A stretch of 64,000 nt of DNA from Egicoccus sp. AB-alg6-2 (GCF_041821025.1 NZ_JBGUAY010000004.1:186001-250000), one strand, 5' to 3'; shown: positions 27,101-36,372, numbered from the stretch's first letter. Program-made: numbers and translations. Notes: generated by a model from the letters alone, not told the origin.

Positions 27101-29284
27101 ATGCGCGCGCGAGAGGCCGACGTCGAGGGGTACGTCGAGCACGGCGGCGTCAAGATCCACTACGAGGTGCACGGCACGGGCTCGCCCACGCTGCTCCTGC
27201 TCCCCACCTGGACGTTGATCCACCGACGGTTCTGGAAGCCGCAGCTGGCCTACCTCGCCCGCCACTTCCGGGTGGTGACCTACGACGGCCCGGGGAACGG
27301 GCGGTCGGCGCGCCCACTCGATCCCGCCGCCTACTTCCACGACACCCAGTGCGCCTACGCGCTCGCGGTCCTCGACGCGACCGAGACGGCCCGCGCCTGC
27401 ATCGTGTCGCTGTCCAAGGGTTCGTACTGGACGCTCGCCCTGGCCGCGGAGCATCCCGAACGCGTGCTCGGATGCGTGTTCATCGCACCGTCGCTGGACC
27501 TCGCCGACCAGGCCGGAGCCCGGGAGCGCGGCGAGACCGGGACCGACGCCCCCACGCCGACCCTCCCGCCATCGGCCGTCCCCCTGGGCGGGAGCGATCC
27601 GCCCCGGCACTGGGCCAAGCACGACCTGCGGTACATGCGGGACCACCACGAGGACTACCTGTGGTTCTTCTTCGGCCAGTGCTTTCCCGAGGCGCACTCG
27701 ACCAAGCAGATCGAGGACTGCGTCTCGTGGGGACTCGACACCACGCCCGATGTGCTGGCCGCCGAGCAGGCCGGGGAGAAGGCCCCCGACCGATCCGAAC
27801 TCGAGCAGGCGTGCGGACGCGTCCGCTGTCCCGTGCTCGTGATCCATGGCGACCACGACCACGTGTCGCCGCTGAGGCGCGCCGAGCGGCTGGCCGCGTT
27901 GACGCGCGGACAGCTCCTGGTGCTCGAGGGCGGCGGCCACCTGCCCGCCGCGCGCGATCCCGTCGCCGTCAACCTCGCCATCCGACGGTTCGTGGCGCGG
28001 CTCGGACCTGCCCCCGCCGGGCACCTCCGCTGGCGCCGCGCCACCGGCCGGTCGAAGCGGGTGCTCTACCTCTCCTCACCCATCGGCCTCGGGCACGCGC
28101 GTCGGGACCTCGCCATCGCGCAGGAACTTCGCCGGCACCACCCCGACGTGGAGGTGGAGTGGCTCGCCCAACACCCCGTGACCGCCGTGCTCGAGCGAGC
28201 CGGCGAGACGATCCATCCGGCGAGTCGCTGGCTGGCCAACGAGTCCAGCCACATCGAGGCGGAGGCCGGTGAACACGACCTGCACTGCTTCCAGGCGCTG
28301 CGCGAGATGGACGAGATCCTCGTGGCGAACTTCATGCTGTTCGACGAGGTGACGACCGAGCGTGACTACGACCTCGTCGTGGGCGACGAAGCCTGGGACG
28401 TCGACTACTTCCTGCACGAGAACCCCGAGCTGAAGCGCTTCGCCTACGCCTGGTTCACCGACTTCGTCGGGATGCTTCCCATGCCGGGCAGCGGCCGCTG
28501 GCCACCCTCCGGATCGGTCGACGCCGACGTCCGTGAGGCGCTCGTGGCATCCGACGTCAACGCCCAGATGATCGAGCACATCGAACGGTTCCCCAACGTG
28601 CGCGACCGCGCCATCTTCGTCGGCAACCCGTCCGACGTCGTCCCGCTGCGGTTCGGGCCGGACCTGCCCGAGATCCGCAGCTGGACGCGCGCGCACTACG
28701 ACTTCCCGGGGTACGTGACCGGCTTCGACCCGGCCCACGTCGAAGACCGCGAGTCGCTGCGAGCCGAGCTCGGCTACGCACCGGACGAACAGGTCTGCCT
28801 CGTCACCGTTGGCGGGTCGGGTGTCGGCGTCGACCTGCTACGACGGACGATCGAGGCCCTCCCCCTCGCGCGCCGGCACGTGCCGGGGCTTCGCATGGTC
28901 GTCGTCACCGGGCCACGCATCGCGGCCGACCAACTGCCTCGGCAGGACGGCCTCGAGGTGCGCAGCTTCGTCCCCGAGCTCCACCGGCACCTGGCGGCCT
29001 GCGATCTCGCCGTCGTGCAGGGCGGGCTCACGACGTGCATGGAGCTGACGGCCGCACGTCGGCCGTTCGTGTACGTGCCGCTGCGCCACCACTTCGAGCA
29101 GAACCACCACGTCCGCCATCGGCTGGACCGCTACCGGGCGGGCCGGCGGCTGGAGTATGCCCAGGCCGACCCCGATCACCTCGCCGGACTGATCGCCCGC
29201 GAGATCGGTCGGGAGGTGCACTACCGCCCGGTCGAGACCGACGGAGCCGCCCGGGCGGCCGCGCTGCTCGCCGACTTGCTGTGA
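27101..29284 (+). CDS. fusion of alpha/beta-hydrolase and GT-B glycosyltransferase, 727 aa
   Basis: Residues 1-305 are an alpha/beta hydrolase: oxyanion region LLPTWTL, nucleophile Ser105 in SLSKGS (Ser replaces the usual first Gly of GxSxG), acid in HGDHDHVSP and His in EGGGHLPAA. After a short basic linker, residues about 325-727 form a GT-B fold like MurG/UDP-glucuronosyltransferases: YLSSPIGLGHARRD at the N-terminal acceptor domain and QGGLTTCMELTAARRP with PLRHHFEQNHH at the donor site. ATG 27101 with GGGCGGGGAG is preferred over the TTG at 27083. A combined ester-hydrolysis and sugar-transfer role is inferred; the substrate is unknown. Confidence 0.87.
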   Translation: MRAREADVEGYVEHGGVKIHYEVHGTGSPTLLLLPTWTLIHRRFWKPQLAYLARHFRVVTYDGPGNGRSARPLDPAAYFHDTQCAYALAVLDATETARACIVSLSKGSYWTLALAAEHPERVLGCVFIAPSLDLADQAGARERGETGTDAPTPTLPPSAVPLGGSDPPRHWAKHDLRYMRDHHEDYLWFFFGQCFPEAHSTKQIEDCVSWGLDTTPDVLAAEQAGEKAPDRSELEQACGRVRCPVLVIHGDHDHVSPLRRAERLAALTRGQLLVLEGGGHLPAARDPVAVNLAIRRFVARLGPAPAGHLRWRRATGRSKRVLYLSSPIGLGHARRDLAIAQELRRHHPDVEVEWLAQHPVTAVLERAGETIHPASRWLANESSHIEAEAGEHDLHCFQALREMDEILVANFMLFDEVTTERDYDLVVGDEAWDVDYFLHENPELKRFAYAWFTDFVGMLPMPGSGRWPPSGSVDADVREALVASDVNAQMIEHIERFPNVRDRAIFVGNPSDVVPLRFGPDLPEIRSWTRAHYDFPGYVTGFDPAHVEDRESLRAELGYAPDEQVCLVTVGGSGVGVDLLRRTIEALPLARRHVPGLRMVVVTGPRIAADQLPRQDGLEVRSFVPELHRHLAACDLAVVQGGLTTCMELTAARRPFVYVPLRHHFEQNHHVRHRLDRYRAGRRLEYAQADPDHLAGLIAREIGREVHYRPVETDGAARAAALLADLL

Positions 29285-29300
29285 AGCTTCGGCGTGCCGG

Positions 29301-30158
29301 TCACCCGCGCGCGATGGCGATGTTGGTCTGCATCGGGATGACGACGTGGTCGCCGTCCCGGTGGCGGTCGACGACGTCTCTCGTCCTCCGGTCGACGGCC
29401 TCGAGGTAGCCGGCGAACGCGGCGGGGTCCTCGGCGAAGGCGGGTACGACGGCGGCGTAGGCGTACTCGAGGCGTTCGACGAAGCGGTCGGGGTCGGGAA
29501 AGCGGGCCACGACGGACGCCTGCACCACCTCGACCTGCCGGAAGCCGGCCGCCACCAACAGGTCGCGGAGCACCGCCGCGTCGCCGAAGGAGAAGGGGGC
29601 GACCAGGTCGCCGTACGAGGCCTGCACGTCGAAACGCGCCAGCTCCGGAAGCTCGGCGTCGGCGAGCGCGGCGAACAACGGATGGTGCTCGAGGCCCTGC
29701 CAGACGGCGATCACGGCGCGTCCCCCCACGCGGAGCACCCGTCGCATCTCGCGCGCCCCCGCATCCCGGTCCGGGAAGAACTGCAGCCCCTGCTGGCAGA
29801 GGACCAGGTCGAAGGCGGCGTCGGGCAGCGGCAGCGCGGTTCCGTCGCCGTGCTGCCACTCGACCGTGAGGTCGGTCTCCGAGGTGACGGCCCTGGCCAC
29901 GTCCAGCATGGCCGGGTTCACGTCGACACCGACGACCCGCCCGGTGGTTCCGACGCTCACTGCGACTCGCCGCGTGGCGATCCCCGTGCCGCAGGCGACG
30001 TCCAACACGGATTCGCCCGGTGACGGCCGCGCGCGCGAGAGCAGGATGGAAGCCAGCGGCTCGAAGATGGCCGGACCGTAGTAGGCCTGATAGGCCGCGG
30101 CGGGAGTGAGCGACGGCTGGGTGCCCATGGGATCCACGTCCTCGGTGATGGTCGTCAT
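29301..30158 (-). CDS. class I SAM-dependent methyltransferase, 285 aa
   Basis: Seven-strand methyltransferase with motif I VLDVACGTGIATR, motif II region VVGVDVNPAMLD, and FDLVLCQQGLQFFPD (motif IV), a pattern common in ubiquinone/menaquinone-type and other small-molecule methyltransferases. ATG 30158 overlaps the GNAT stop by 4 bases (ATGA), so the pair is coupled. It converges with the hydrolase/glycosyltransferase fusion. Substrate unknown. Confidence 0.88.
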   Translation of the reverse strand: MTTITEDVDPMGTQPSLTPAAAYQAYYGPAIFEPLASILLSRARPSPGESVLDVACGTGIATRRVAVSVGTTGRVVGVDVNPAMLDVARAVTSETDLTVEWQHGDGTALPLPDAAFDLVLCQQGLQFFPDRDAGAREMRRVLRVGGRAVIAVWQGLEHHPLFAALADAELPELARFDVQASYGDLVAPFSFGDAAVLRDLLVAAGFRQVEVVQASVVARFPDPDRFVERLEYAYAAVVPAFAEDPAAFAGYLEAVDRRTRDVVDRHRDGDHVVIPMQTNIAIARG

Positions 30159-30748
30159 GCGGGCAGCCGGAGCATCGGCCACAGCGGCGGTGAGTCGGCC
30201 ACCTGGAGCTCGGCGAAGGCGACGAAGCCGTGGCGCTCGTAGAGCGCCCGGTTCCTGGGGCTGCTGGCCTCGAGGTAGGCCGGAAGGCGGTCGCGATCGC
30301 TCCGCGCCAGGCCCTGCTCGAGCAACCGCGAGCCGTGCCCCTGCCCCTGACACGTGGGGTCGACCCCGATGAAAGGCAGGTACCAGTGCGGTTCGGTGGG
30401 ATGGTGCTCCGCCATCTGTTCGAGCATGCCGAACGCCGCAGGGCGACGCTCGGGAGCGACCGTCGCGTACATCAGGCCGACGAGCCGCTTGTCGTCGAGT
30501 TGCGCGTCGGGTGCGTGCCACAACGCGGCGCCGGCATCCTGGCCGGCGACATCGACGTCACCCGCCTGCAGGGCCGTCTCGGCGAACAGGTCGAGCAGCT
30601 CCGGGAAGCGGCGCAGGTAGCTGGGCGCGTCCGGAAGGAACCAGCGGATGACGGGGTCGTCGGCGAAGGCCACGACCAGGGTCGCGATGCTCCGCTCCCG
30701 TTGGAGGGCGGGCGGCGGGGTGGATACTTCGGTGACGGGGGCGCGCAT
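30155..30748 (-). CDS. GNAT-family N-acetyltransferase, 197 aa
   Basis: The acetyl-CoA binding signature is GVDPTCQGQGHGSRLL (Q-x-x-G-x-G/A), followed by YLEASSPRNRALYERHGF, the usual C-terminal GNAT strand and helix. ATG 30748 follows AGGAGAG. It is coupled to the methyltransferase downstream. The substrate may be an amine-bearing small molecule; a resistance role is possible but nothing specific is visible. Confidence 0.88.
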   Translation of the reverse strand: MRAPVTEVSTPPPALQRERSIATLVVAFADDPVIRWFLPDAPSYLRRFPELLDLFAETALQAGDVDVAGQDAGAALWHAPDAQLDDKRLVGLMYATVAPERRPAAFGMLEQMAEHHPTEPHWYLPFIGVDPTCQGQGHGSRLLEQGLARSDRDRLPAYLEASSPRNRALYERHGFVAFAELQVADSPPLWPMLRLPA

Positions 30749-30778
30749 CGGTTCTCTCCTGGAACGAGGGACCCGGTC

Positions 30779-30840
30779 GAACCTACGGACGACGCCCGGT
30801 CCCCACCTGGGTGCTGGCACGCAAACGACCACGTAGGTTC
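30779..30840. repeat. 9-bp inverted repeat flanking 44 bases between GNAT and luxR-type genes
   Basis: GAACCTACG (30779-30787) and CGTAGGTTC (30832-30840) are exact inverted copies. Each contains a TAGGTT -10-like hexamer, one on each strand. The minus-strand copy is well placed to be the -10 box of the GNAT gene. The pair could be two operator half-sites or the base of a long hairpin ending the LuxR-type transcript. Confidence 0.4.
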
Positions 30841-30872
30841 CGTCCGCGCCGTGGGCGCGTCGGTCCGCTGCG

Positions 30873-32537
30873 TCATCGGCGGGTGAGGATCCCCTCGCGG
30901 AGGGCGAAGCTGACCGCCGCGGCCCGGGCACTGCGGCCCTGCAGCCCCAACTTCTGGTAGACGGTCGCCAGATGCCGCTCGACCGTGCGGATGCTCAGCA
31001 CCAGTTCGGCCGCGATGTCCTGGTTCGAGCGTCCCTCCGCCACCAGGGCGAGCACCTCGGTCTCGCGAGGGGTGAGTCCCGCCGGTGACGATCGGCGGCC
31101 GAGTCGCGACCTCGGATCGGCGATGTCCAGCCGCGCGAACACCTCGGCTGCGGCGTCGCGCTCGAGGAGCGCCGACTCCCGGTCCCCCAGCTGCTCGCAG
31201 GCGGTTGCCAACAGCAGGCGGATCCGGGCGACGTCGTAGGGCGCCTCGTGTTCTCGCGCCGCGTGCAGCGCGTCGCGCAAGACGCGCCGGGCCTCCTCGA
31301 CCTCGCCACCAGCCAGGAGCACGGCACCTTCCGCCTGCAGGGCCGCCGCCGTGAACCCCGTGGTGCCGTAGCGCCGCGCGATGTCGCGCAATTCCCCGCT
31401 CCAGCGCCGGGCCTGGTCCGACTCGCCGACGGCCAGCGCCACCTCGACCGCTGCCGGCAGGAGCCGACCTCGTCCGCAGAGGTCTCCTTCGGTCGCGGCG
31501 AGGACCGCGTGGAGCGAGGCGTAGGCGGTGTCCGCCTCCCCGCGGGCGACGCGCAGCAGCGCCAGGCCCGGCTGCGGGTCGCGTCCCAACCGGTGCCCCT
31601 CGCGATACGACGCCTCGGCCCCCGCGAGGTCACCGCGAAGGCGTTTCAGCTCACCGAGCAGGTACCGTGCCTCGGCCACGATCTCGACGTCGAAGTGCGC
31701 CAGCTCCCCACAGACGTGGACCGCCTCGCCCTCCGCGGCGTCCCAGTCACCCCGTACCTGCAGGATCTGGGCCCGGTGGACCCGGCAGATGCCCATGAAC
31801 GGGCCGGCCCCGGGCATGGACCGGCACCAGTCGGCGGTCACCTGCGTCCACTCGCCTGCGCGACGCAGGTCGGCGATCTCGTGGCAGGCGACCATGAGAT
31901 GGCAGTAGACGTTGCCGGCCCATCCGGGGTCGAGCTCCTCGGACATGGCGGCGACCATCGCCTCGTCGAGCAGCGCCATGCCCGCCGCCACCTCACCCCG
32001 GCGCACCAGGACCCGTCCTTCACCGAGCACCCCCAGGGCGGTCAGCGTCGGGTCGGCGAACCGCCGGCCCCGCGCTTGGACACGCCGCGCCGCCTCCATG
32101 GCACCATCGGGATCGCTGGCCCGGAACGCCGACTCGAAGTCGAGGTACTCGAGGAAGCCGTACTCGATCGTGTCGGTCCGGTCCTCCAGCAGCCGCACGG
32201 CACGGCCGATCCAGCCGGACCCCTGCGCTTCCTCACCGCGGATGAGGTGGGTGTAGCCGACGTCGATCGCGACGAGCGCCGCACGGACCGGGTCGTCGAG
32301 GTCGAGGTAGCGCTGGTGGACCTGCCGCTGGAGCGCGAGGCAGGCGTCGAGGTCGCCGAGCCACCAGGAACAGTTCGCAAGTGCGTACAGGTCGTCGGGG
32401 TGCAGGTCGCGCGTACGGCGGACCTCCGTGAAGTCACCGCGCGCCGTGACCCAGTCGCGGCGCACGTAGGCCTCCCGGGCGCGGTCGAGGACATCCCCGT
32501 CGCCGCGGGCGGACCCAGCCACCTCGGCGTCGGTCAC
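30873..32537 (-). CDS. LuxR-type transcriptional regulator with TPR-like sensor, 554 aa
   Basis: The C-terminal 65 residues are a LuxR/GerE helix-turn-helix: GLTPRETEVLALVAEG, IAAELVLSIRTVERHL, VYQKLGLQGR. The N-terminal 480 residues are helical repeats (TPR-like). No P-loop is present, so this is the ATPase-less relative of MalT/LAL regulators. GTG 32537 is preceded by AGGTGG and four bases. A second, stronger AGAGGAGG site upstream serves an 8-codon ORF whose TGA overlaps this GTG. It probably controls the GNAT/methyltransferase pair downstream or the divergent lipid operon. Confidence 0.9.
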   Translation of the reverse strand: MTDAEVAGSARGDGDVLDRAREAYVRRDWVTARGDFTEVRRTRDLHPDDLYALANCSWWLGDLDACLALQRQVHQRYLDLDDPVRAALVAIDVGYTHLIRGEEAQGSGWIGRAVRLLEDRTDTIEYGFLEYLDFESAFRASDPDGAMEAARRVQARGRRFADPTLTALGVLGEGRVLVRRGEVAAGMALLDEAMVAAMSEELDPGWAGNVYCHLMVACHEIADLRRAGEWTQVTADWCRSMPGAGPFMGICRVHRAQILQVRGDWDAAEGEAVHVCGELAHFDVEIVAEARYLLGELKRLRGDLAGAEASYREGHRLGRDPQPGLALLRVARGEADTAYASLHAVLAATEGDLCGRGRLLPAAVEVALAVGESDQARRWSGELRDIARRYGTTGFTAAALQAEGAVLLAGGEVEEARRVLRDALHAAREHEAPYDVARIRLLLATACEQLGDRESALLERDAAAEVFARLDIADPRSRLGRRSSPAGLTPRETEVLALVAEGRSNQDIAAELVLSIRTVERHLATVYQKLGLQGRSARAAAVSFALREGILTRR

Positions 32538-32560
32538 GGGGCCACCTGCGCCGTCCCCAT
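32534..32560 (-). CDS. putative 8-residue leader peptide overlapping the LuxR-type start
   Basis: ATG 32560 sits five bases after AGAGGAGG, the best ribosome binding site in this gap, and reads MGTAQVAP then TGA. The TGA shares three bases with the regulator's GTG (GTGA). This looks like a leader ORF feeding ribosomes to the regulator. The alternative is that a sequencing or real frameshift has separated the true ATG from the regulator frame. Confidence 0.4.
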   Translation of the reverse strand: MGTAQVAP

Positions 32561-32581
32561 GACGACCTCCTCTCGACTCCG

Positions 32582-32590
32582 AGTATGGCA
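32582..32590 (-). promoter_or_regulatory. extended -10 (TGCCATACT) for the LuxR-type gene
   Basis: TGC plus CATACT on the minus strand, 21 bases before the leader ATG. It matches an extended -10 and nearly repeats the element in front of the SARP gene. Confidence 0.4.
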
Positions 32591-32650
32591 GCGTCCTCCG
32601 ACACCCGCCGTCGGCAACGGCCACCGCTTCCCTGAGCTGGGCGGGTCACG

Positions 32651-32656
32651 TAGGGT
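32651..32656 (+). promoter_or_regulatory. TAGGGT -10 element ahead of the lipid operon
   Basis: TAGGGT lies six bases before ATG 32663, so transcription would start at that ATG. This is the typical geometry of a leaderless actinobacterial transcript. No ribosome binding site precedes the ATG. Confidence 0.45.
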
Positions 32657-32662
32657 CGGGCC

Positions 32663-32722
32663 ATGACGGTCCGCCGCAACTCCTTTCCGGCGCGCGCCAC
32701 CGCGACGCGGACGGCACGGTGA
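32663..32722 (+). CDS. putative 19-residue leader peptide of the UbiA operon
   Basis: ATG 32663 opens a 19-codon frame, MTVRRNSFPARATATRTAR, very basic and Thr-rich. Its TGA overlaps the UbiA GTG by three bases. With the -10 six bases upstream it would be translated leaderless and couple to ubiA. It may be only a spacer, or an attenuation-type leader (six of its 19 residues are Arg). Confidence 0.35.
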   Translation: MTVRRNSFPARATATRTAR

Positions 32723-33552
32723 CCACCGGCGCGGAAGCGAACCGTCGCGCCGACCTCGTCCTGCTCCTCCGCGCCGCGCACGTCGGCCCGTCGGTCGCGG
32801 TGACGACCATCACGGCGTTGTTGGCCCTCGCCCACGATCTCTCCCCCGCCGAGGGCGCCGTCGTCACCGGGGCCGTGTTCGCGGGGCAGCTGACCATCGG
32901 CTGGGGCAACGACCTGCTCGACGTCCATCGGGACCGCGAGGTCGGCCGAGCGGACAAGCCGCTGGCGAACGGCGACCTGACGCCCTCCTTCGTGCTCCGT
33001 TGGCTCATCGTGGCGGCAGTCGTCTGCGTGGCGCTGTCGATGCTGGCAGGCTGGCGCAGCGGTTTGACCCACCTGGCGCTCCTGGTCGCCTTCGGTCACC
33101 TGTACAACGTGCACCTCAAGGCGACCGCCTGGTCCTGGCTGCCGTACGCGGTGGCGTTCGGTTCGTTGCCCGCCGTCGTGAGCCTGGCGGGCAGCCCGTC
33201 CCGGTGGCCGCCGGCGTGGATGGTCGGCACCGCGGCGGCGCTCGGGGTCGCCGCGCACTTCCTGAACACGCTCCTCGACTTCGAGGACGACGCGGCCACC
33301 GGCGTGCAGGGGCTTCCGCACCGGCTGGGCGCCGTCCCGAGTCGGGTCATCGCCACGGCGTTGTTGGTCCTCGCATCCGCGGTCGCGGTCCTCGGCCCCG
33401 CGGACGCACCGACCGTCTGGGGGTGGACGGCACTTGCCGTCGTGGTCGCGCTCGCCGCCGTGGCCCTGTTCGCCGACGGCAGGACGCCGTTCAACGCGGC
33501 GGTCGCGATCGCGCTCGTCGACGTCGCGCTCCTCGCCGTGGTCGCCGGATGA
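32719..33552 (+). CDS. UbiA-superfamily prenyltransferase, 277 aa
   Basis: About eight or nine hydrophobic segments. The first Asp motif is NDLLDVHRDREVGRADKP and the second LLDFEDDAATG, the pair that binds Mg-prenyl-diphosphate in UbiA enzymes. LYNVHLKATAWSWLPYAVAF is also family-typical. The enzyme transfers a polyprenyl group onto an aromatic or glycerol-type acceptor in the membrane. First structural gene of a five-gene coupled operon; the acceptor may be the product of the type III polyketide synthase two genes downstream. GTG 32719 is inferred from coupling; an upstream ATG is out of frame. Confidence 0.9.
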   Translation: MTTGAEANRRADLVLLLRAAHVGPSVAVTTITALLALAHDLSPAEGAVVTGAVFAGQLTIGWGNDLLDVHRDREVGRADKPLANGDLTPSFVLRWLIVAAVVCVALSMLAGWRSGLTHLALLVAFGHLYNVHLKATAWSWLPYAVAFGSLPAVVSLAGSPSRWPPAWMVGTAAALGVAAHFLNTLLDFEDDAATGVQGLPHRLGAVPSRVIATALLVLASAVAVLGPADAPTVWGWTALAVVVALAAVALFADGRTPFNAAVAIALVDVALLAVVAG

Positions 33553-34748
33553 CGGCCTGGGACCTGGCGGTCGTGGGCGCCGGACCGGCCGGTTCCGCCG
33601 CCGCCATCGGCGCCCTTCGCGCCGCGCCTTCGCTCCGGGTGGCGCTGCTCGACCGCGCCGGATTTCCCCGCGACAAGTCCTGTGGCGACGGCATCGCCCC
33701 GCGCGTCATCGACCTCCTCGTCGGGGCCGGCGTCACGGGGATCGTCGACGACCACGTGCCGGTGCCCCGGTTGCGACTCGACCGCGGCTCCCTCGGCGTC
33801 GACCGCGAGATGGTGCGACCCACGTGGGTGATCCCGCGGACCGAATTCGACCTGCGACTGGTCGACGCGGCGCAGGCAGCGGGCGCGACACTGCTGCGTC
33901 ACCGGGTCCGCGACGTCGCCCAGGGCTCCCCGGTCGTGCTGGACGGGGAGGTGGAGGCGCGGACGGTCGTCGGCGCGGATGGGGCCCACTCGAGCGTCCG
34001 GCAGGCCCTCGGCCTGCCCGCAGGCCCGATGGCGGTCGCGCTCCGCGGGTACTCCCCCACGCCGTCGCACCGTTCCAATGCACAGATCATCGTCTACGAC
34101 ACCGCACGGCAGCCGGCATACGCCTGGTCCTTCGACCGCGGCGACGGCCTCGCCAACGTGGGGTACGGCGAACTGCTCGGCGGCCAGCGTGCCCGTCCCA
34201 ACCGGGGCCAGCTCATGGAGCGGCTCGAAACGTTGCTGCCGGGGGCGACCGAGGGCGGGCCCGGCTGCTGGAAGGGCCACCAGCTGCCCCTCTCCACGGG
34301 GCGCTGGCGTCCACCCGACGGGCCGATTCTGCTCGCCGGTGACGCGGCGGGGCTGGTGAACCCGATGACCGGCGAGGGCATCTACTACGCCGTCGCGACC
34401 GGGCTCGCCGCAGGTCGAGCCGCCGCCGAGGCGTTGGTCGCGGGTGAGCCCGCGACCGCGGGTGCACGCTACGCCCGGACCACGAAGACGCTCCTGGCCG
34501 GCCACCTCCGCCACGTGGCGGCAGCGGCGTGGCTCTGCCGCCATCCCCGGGTGATCGACGCGGGACTGCGGGCAGCCACCGCCGAGCAGCGCGTCTTCGA
34601 CGACCTGGTCGAACTCGGGCTGGCGCGCGGGCGCATCACGGCCATCATGGTCCGTGGGCTCACCCGCGAGCTGGGGAGCGCCACCCTCGACCGGCGCATC
34701 CGAGGACGCCGGACCGACCACGAGGACACACCAGCATGCGAATCCTGA
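33549..34748 (+). CDS. geranylgeranyl-reductase-family flavoprotein, 399 aa
   Basis: An FAD enzyme with [18 protein letters not shown], the family-typical [11 protein letters not shown] after the first domain, and [21 protein letters not shown] near residue 260. Members saturate double bonds of prenyl chains on lipids, chlorophyll or menaquinone; some are hydroxylases. ATG 33549 overlaps the UbiA stop by 4 bases. With UbiA beside it, reduction of a transferred prenyl chain is the simplest role. The C-terminal tail overlaps the polyketide synthase gene by 13 bases. Confidence 0.88.
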   Translation: MTAWDLAVVGAGPAGSAAAIGALRAAPSLRVALLDRAGFPRDKSCGDGIAPRVIDLLVGAGVTGIVDDHVPVPRLRLDRGSLGVDREMVRPTWVIPRTEFDLRLVDAAQAAGATLLRHRVRDVAQGSPVVLDGEVEARTVVGADGAHSSVRQALGLPAGPMAVALRGYSPTPSHRSNAQIIVYDTARQPAYAWSFDRGDGLANVGYGELLGGQRARPNRGQLMERLETLLPGATEGGPGCWKGHQLPLSTGRWRPPDGPILLAGDAAGLVNPMTGEGIYYAVATGLAAGRAAAEALVAGEPATAGARYARTTKTLLAGHLRHVAAAAWLCRHPRVIDAGLRAATAEQRVFDDLVELGLARGRITAIMVRGLTRELGSATLDRRIRGRRTDHEDTPACES

Positions 34749-35824
34749 GCGTCCAGGGGATCCTCCCCGAGCACCGGTACAGCCAGGCAGAGATCACCGA
34801 GGCCTTCACCGACACGCTGCTGAGCGCAGCCGTCGACGACCGACTCGTACGGCGTCTGCACGGCAACGCCGGGGTCCGGACGCGGCACCTCGCACTGCCG
34901 CTGGAGCGGTACGCCGAACTGGCCGACTTCACCGCGGCCAACGACGTGTTCATCGGGGCCGGTGTCGAACTCGGCGCCCGGGCCGTCACCGACGCACTGA
35001 AGGCCGTCGACCTCACCCCGTACGACGTCGATCTCATCGTCTCCGCGACCGTCACCGGCCTCGCGGTTCCCTCCCTCGACGCACGCGTCGCCGCCCTGAT
35101 CGGGATGCGTCCCGACGTCGTGCGCATGCCGCTGGTCGGACTGGGCTGCGTCGCCGGCGCATCCGGGGTGGCACGACTCCACGACTACCTGCGCGGACGC
35201 CCGGACGGCGTGGCGGTGCTGATGGCGGTCGAGTTGTGCTCGCTCACCCTGCAGCGTGACGACGACTCGCTGGCGAACCTGGTCGCCAGCGGGCTGTTCG
35301 GCGACGGCGCAGCGGCCGTCGTCGCCGTCGGCGCCGAGCGCGCTCGCGCGATCGACCACCGGCCCACCACGCCCCAACCGGAGGTGCTCGGCGCCCGAAG
35401 CCGGCTCTACCCCGACTCCGAGCGGACGATGGGCTGGGACGTCGGCGCGAGTGGACTGAAGATCGTGCTGGACAGCAGCGTGCCGGCGCTCGTGCACCGC
35501 TACGTCGGCGACGACGTCCGGACGTTCCTCGCCGACTGCGGGCTCACGCAGGAGGACATCGAGTGGTACGTGTCCCATCCGGGAGGACCCAAGGTGCTCG
35601 AGGCCCTGCAGGAGAGTCTCGGACTCGAGCGGGAGGCGTTGCAGGTGACCTGGGACTCCCTGGCCCGGATCGGCAACCTGTCCTCGGCGTCGGTGCTGCA
35701 CGTGCTGGCCGACACCCTCGAGCACCGGCCACCGAGGCCGGGATCCTACGGTCTGATGCTCGCCATGGGGCCGGGCTTCTGCTCCGAACTCGTGTTGCTC
35801 CGGATGCCAGAGGCGGCCACATGA
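34736..35824 (+). CDS. type III polyketide synthase (chalcone/stilbene-synthase-like), 362 aa
   Basis: This is a homodimeric ketosynthase that extends an acyl-CoA with malonyl-CoA and cyclises it to a pyrone, resorcinol or quinone precursor. The triad is visible: Cys138 in [10 protein letters not shown], His281 in [11 protein letters not shown], Asn314 in [20 protein letters not shown] and the terminal [12 protein letters not shown] are family-conserved. ATG 34736 lies inside the end of the preceding gene. A following ICMT-type methyltransferase and flavoprotein copy the Streptomyces srsABC order for methylated alkylresorcinols and quinones, so a long-chain acyl starter is likely. Confidence 0.92.
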   Translation: MRILSVQGILPEHRYSQAEITEAFTDTLLSAAVDDRLVRRLHGNAGVRTRHLALPLERYAELADFTAANDVFIGAGVELGARAVTDALKAVDLTPYDVDLIVSATVTGLAVPSLDARVAALIGMRPDVVRMPLVGLGCVAGASGVARLHDYLRGRPDGVAVLMAVELCSLTLQRDDDSLANLVASGLFGDGAAAVVAVGAERARAIDHRPTTPQPEVLGARSRLYPDSERTMGWDVGASGLKIVLDSSVPALVHRYVGDDVRTFLADCGLTQEDIEWYVSHPGGPKVLEALQESLGLEREALQVTWDSLARIGNLSSASVLHVLADTLEHRPPRPGSYGLMLAMGPGFCSELVLLRMPEAAT

Positions 35825-36372
35825 CCTGGTTCACGCTGCTGATCGTCGCCGTCGGGCTGGAGCGACTGGCCGAGCTGGTGGTGTCCAAGCGCAACGCGGC
35901 GTGGAGCTTCGCTCGGGGCGGGGTGGAAACGGGTCGGCGGCACTACCTGGTGATGGTGGTGATCCACAGCGGTCTGCTGGTCGGCGCCCTGGTCGAGGTG
36001 TGGTTGCGGAGGCCGGCGTTCGTCCCGGCCCTCGGATGGACGATGCTCGCGCTGGTGCTCGCGGCCCAGGCGCTGCGATGGTGGTGCATCTGCACGCTCG
36101 GCCGCCAGTGGAACACCCGCGTGATCGTCGTACCGGGGCTGCCGCGGGTCACCGGTGGCCCGTACCGGTACCTGTCCCATCCCAACTACGTGGCGGTCGT
36201 CGTCGAGGGGTTCGCGCTGCCGCTCGTGCACTCCGCCTGGATCACCGCGGTCGTGTTCACGCTCGGCAACGCGGTGTTGCTGGCGGTACGGATCCGCGTC
36301 GAGAACCGGGCGTTGCACGCGTTGCCGTCCGCGGCACGCGCAGGACCGCCGGCCGCGGAGCTGGCGCCTTGA
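35821..36372 (+). CDS. ICMT-family membrane methyltransferase (SrsB-like), 183 aa
   Basis: Four or five hydrophobic segments and the ICMT signature [23 protein letters not shown], with a terminal RIRVENRAL. Members next to type III polyketide synthases O-methylate alkylresorcinols or alkylpyrones; SrsB is the known example. ATG 35821 overlaps the synthase stop by 4 bases and its own stop overlaps the next TTG, so synthase, methyltransferase and flavoprotein are translated as a coupled unit. Confidence 0.9.
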   Translation: MTWFTLLIVAVGLERLAELVVSKRNAAWSFARGGVETGRRHYLVMVVIHSGLLVGALVEVWLRRPAFVPALGWTMLALVLAAQALRWWCICTLGRQWNTRVIVVPGLPRVTGGPYRYLSHPNYVAVVVEGFALPLVHSAWITAVVFTLGNAVLLAVRIRVENRALHALPSAARAGPPAAELAP

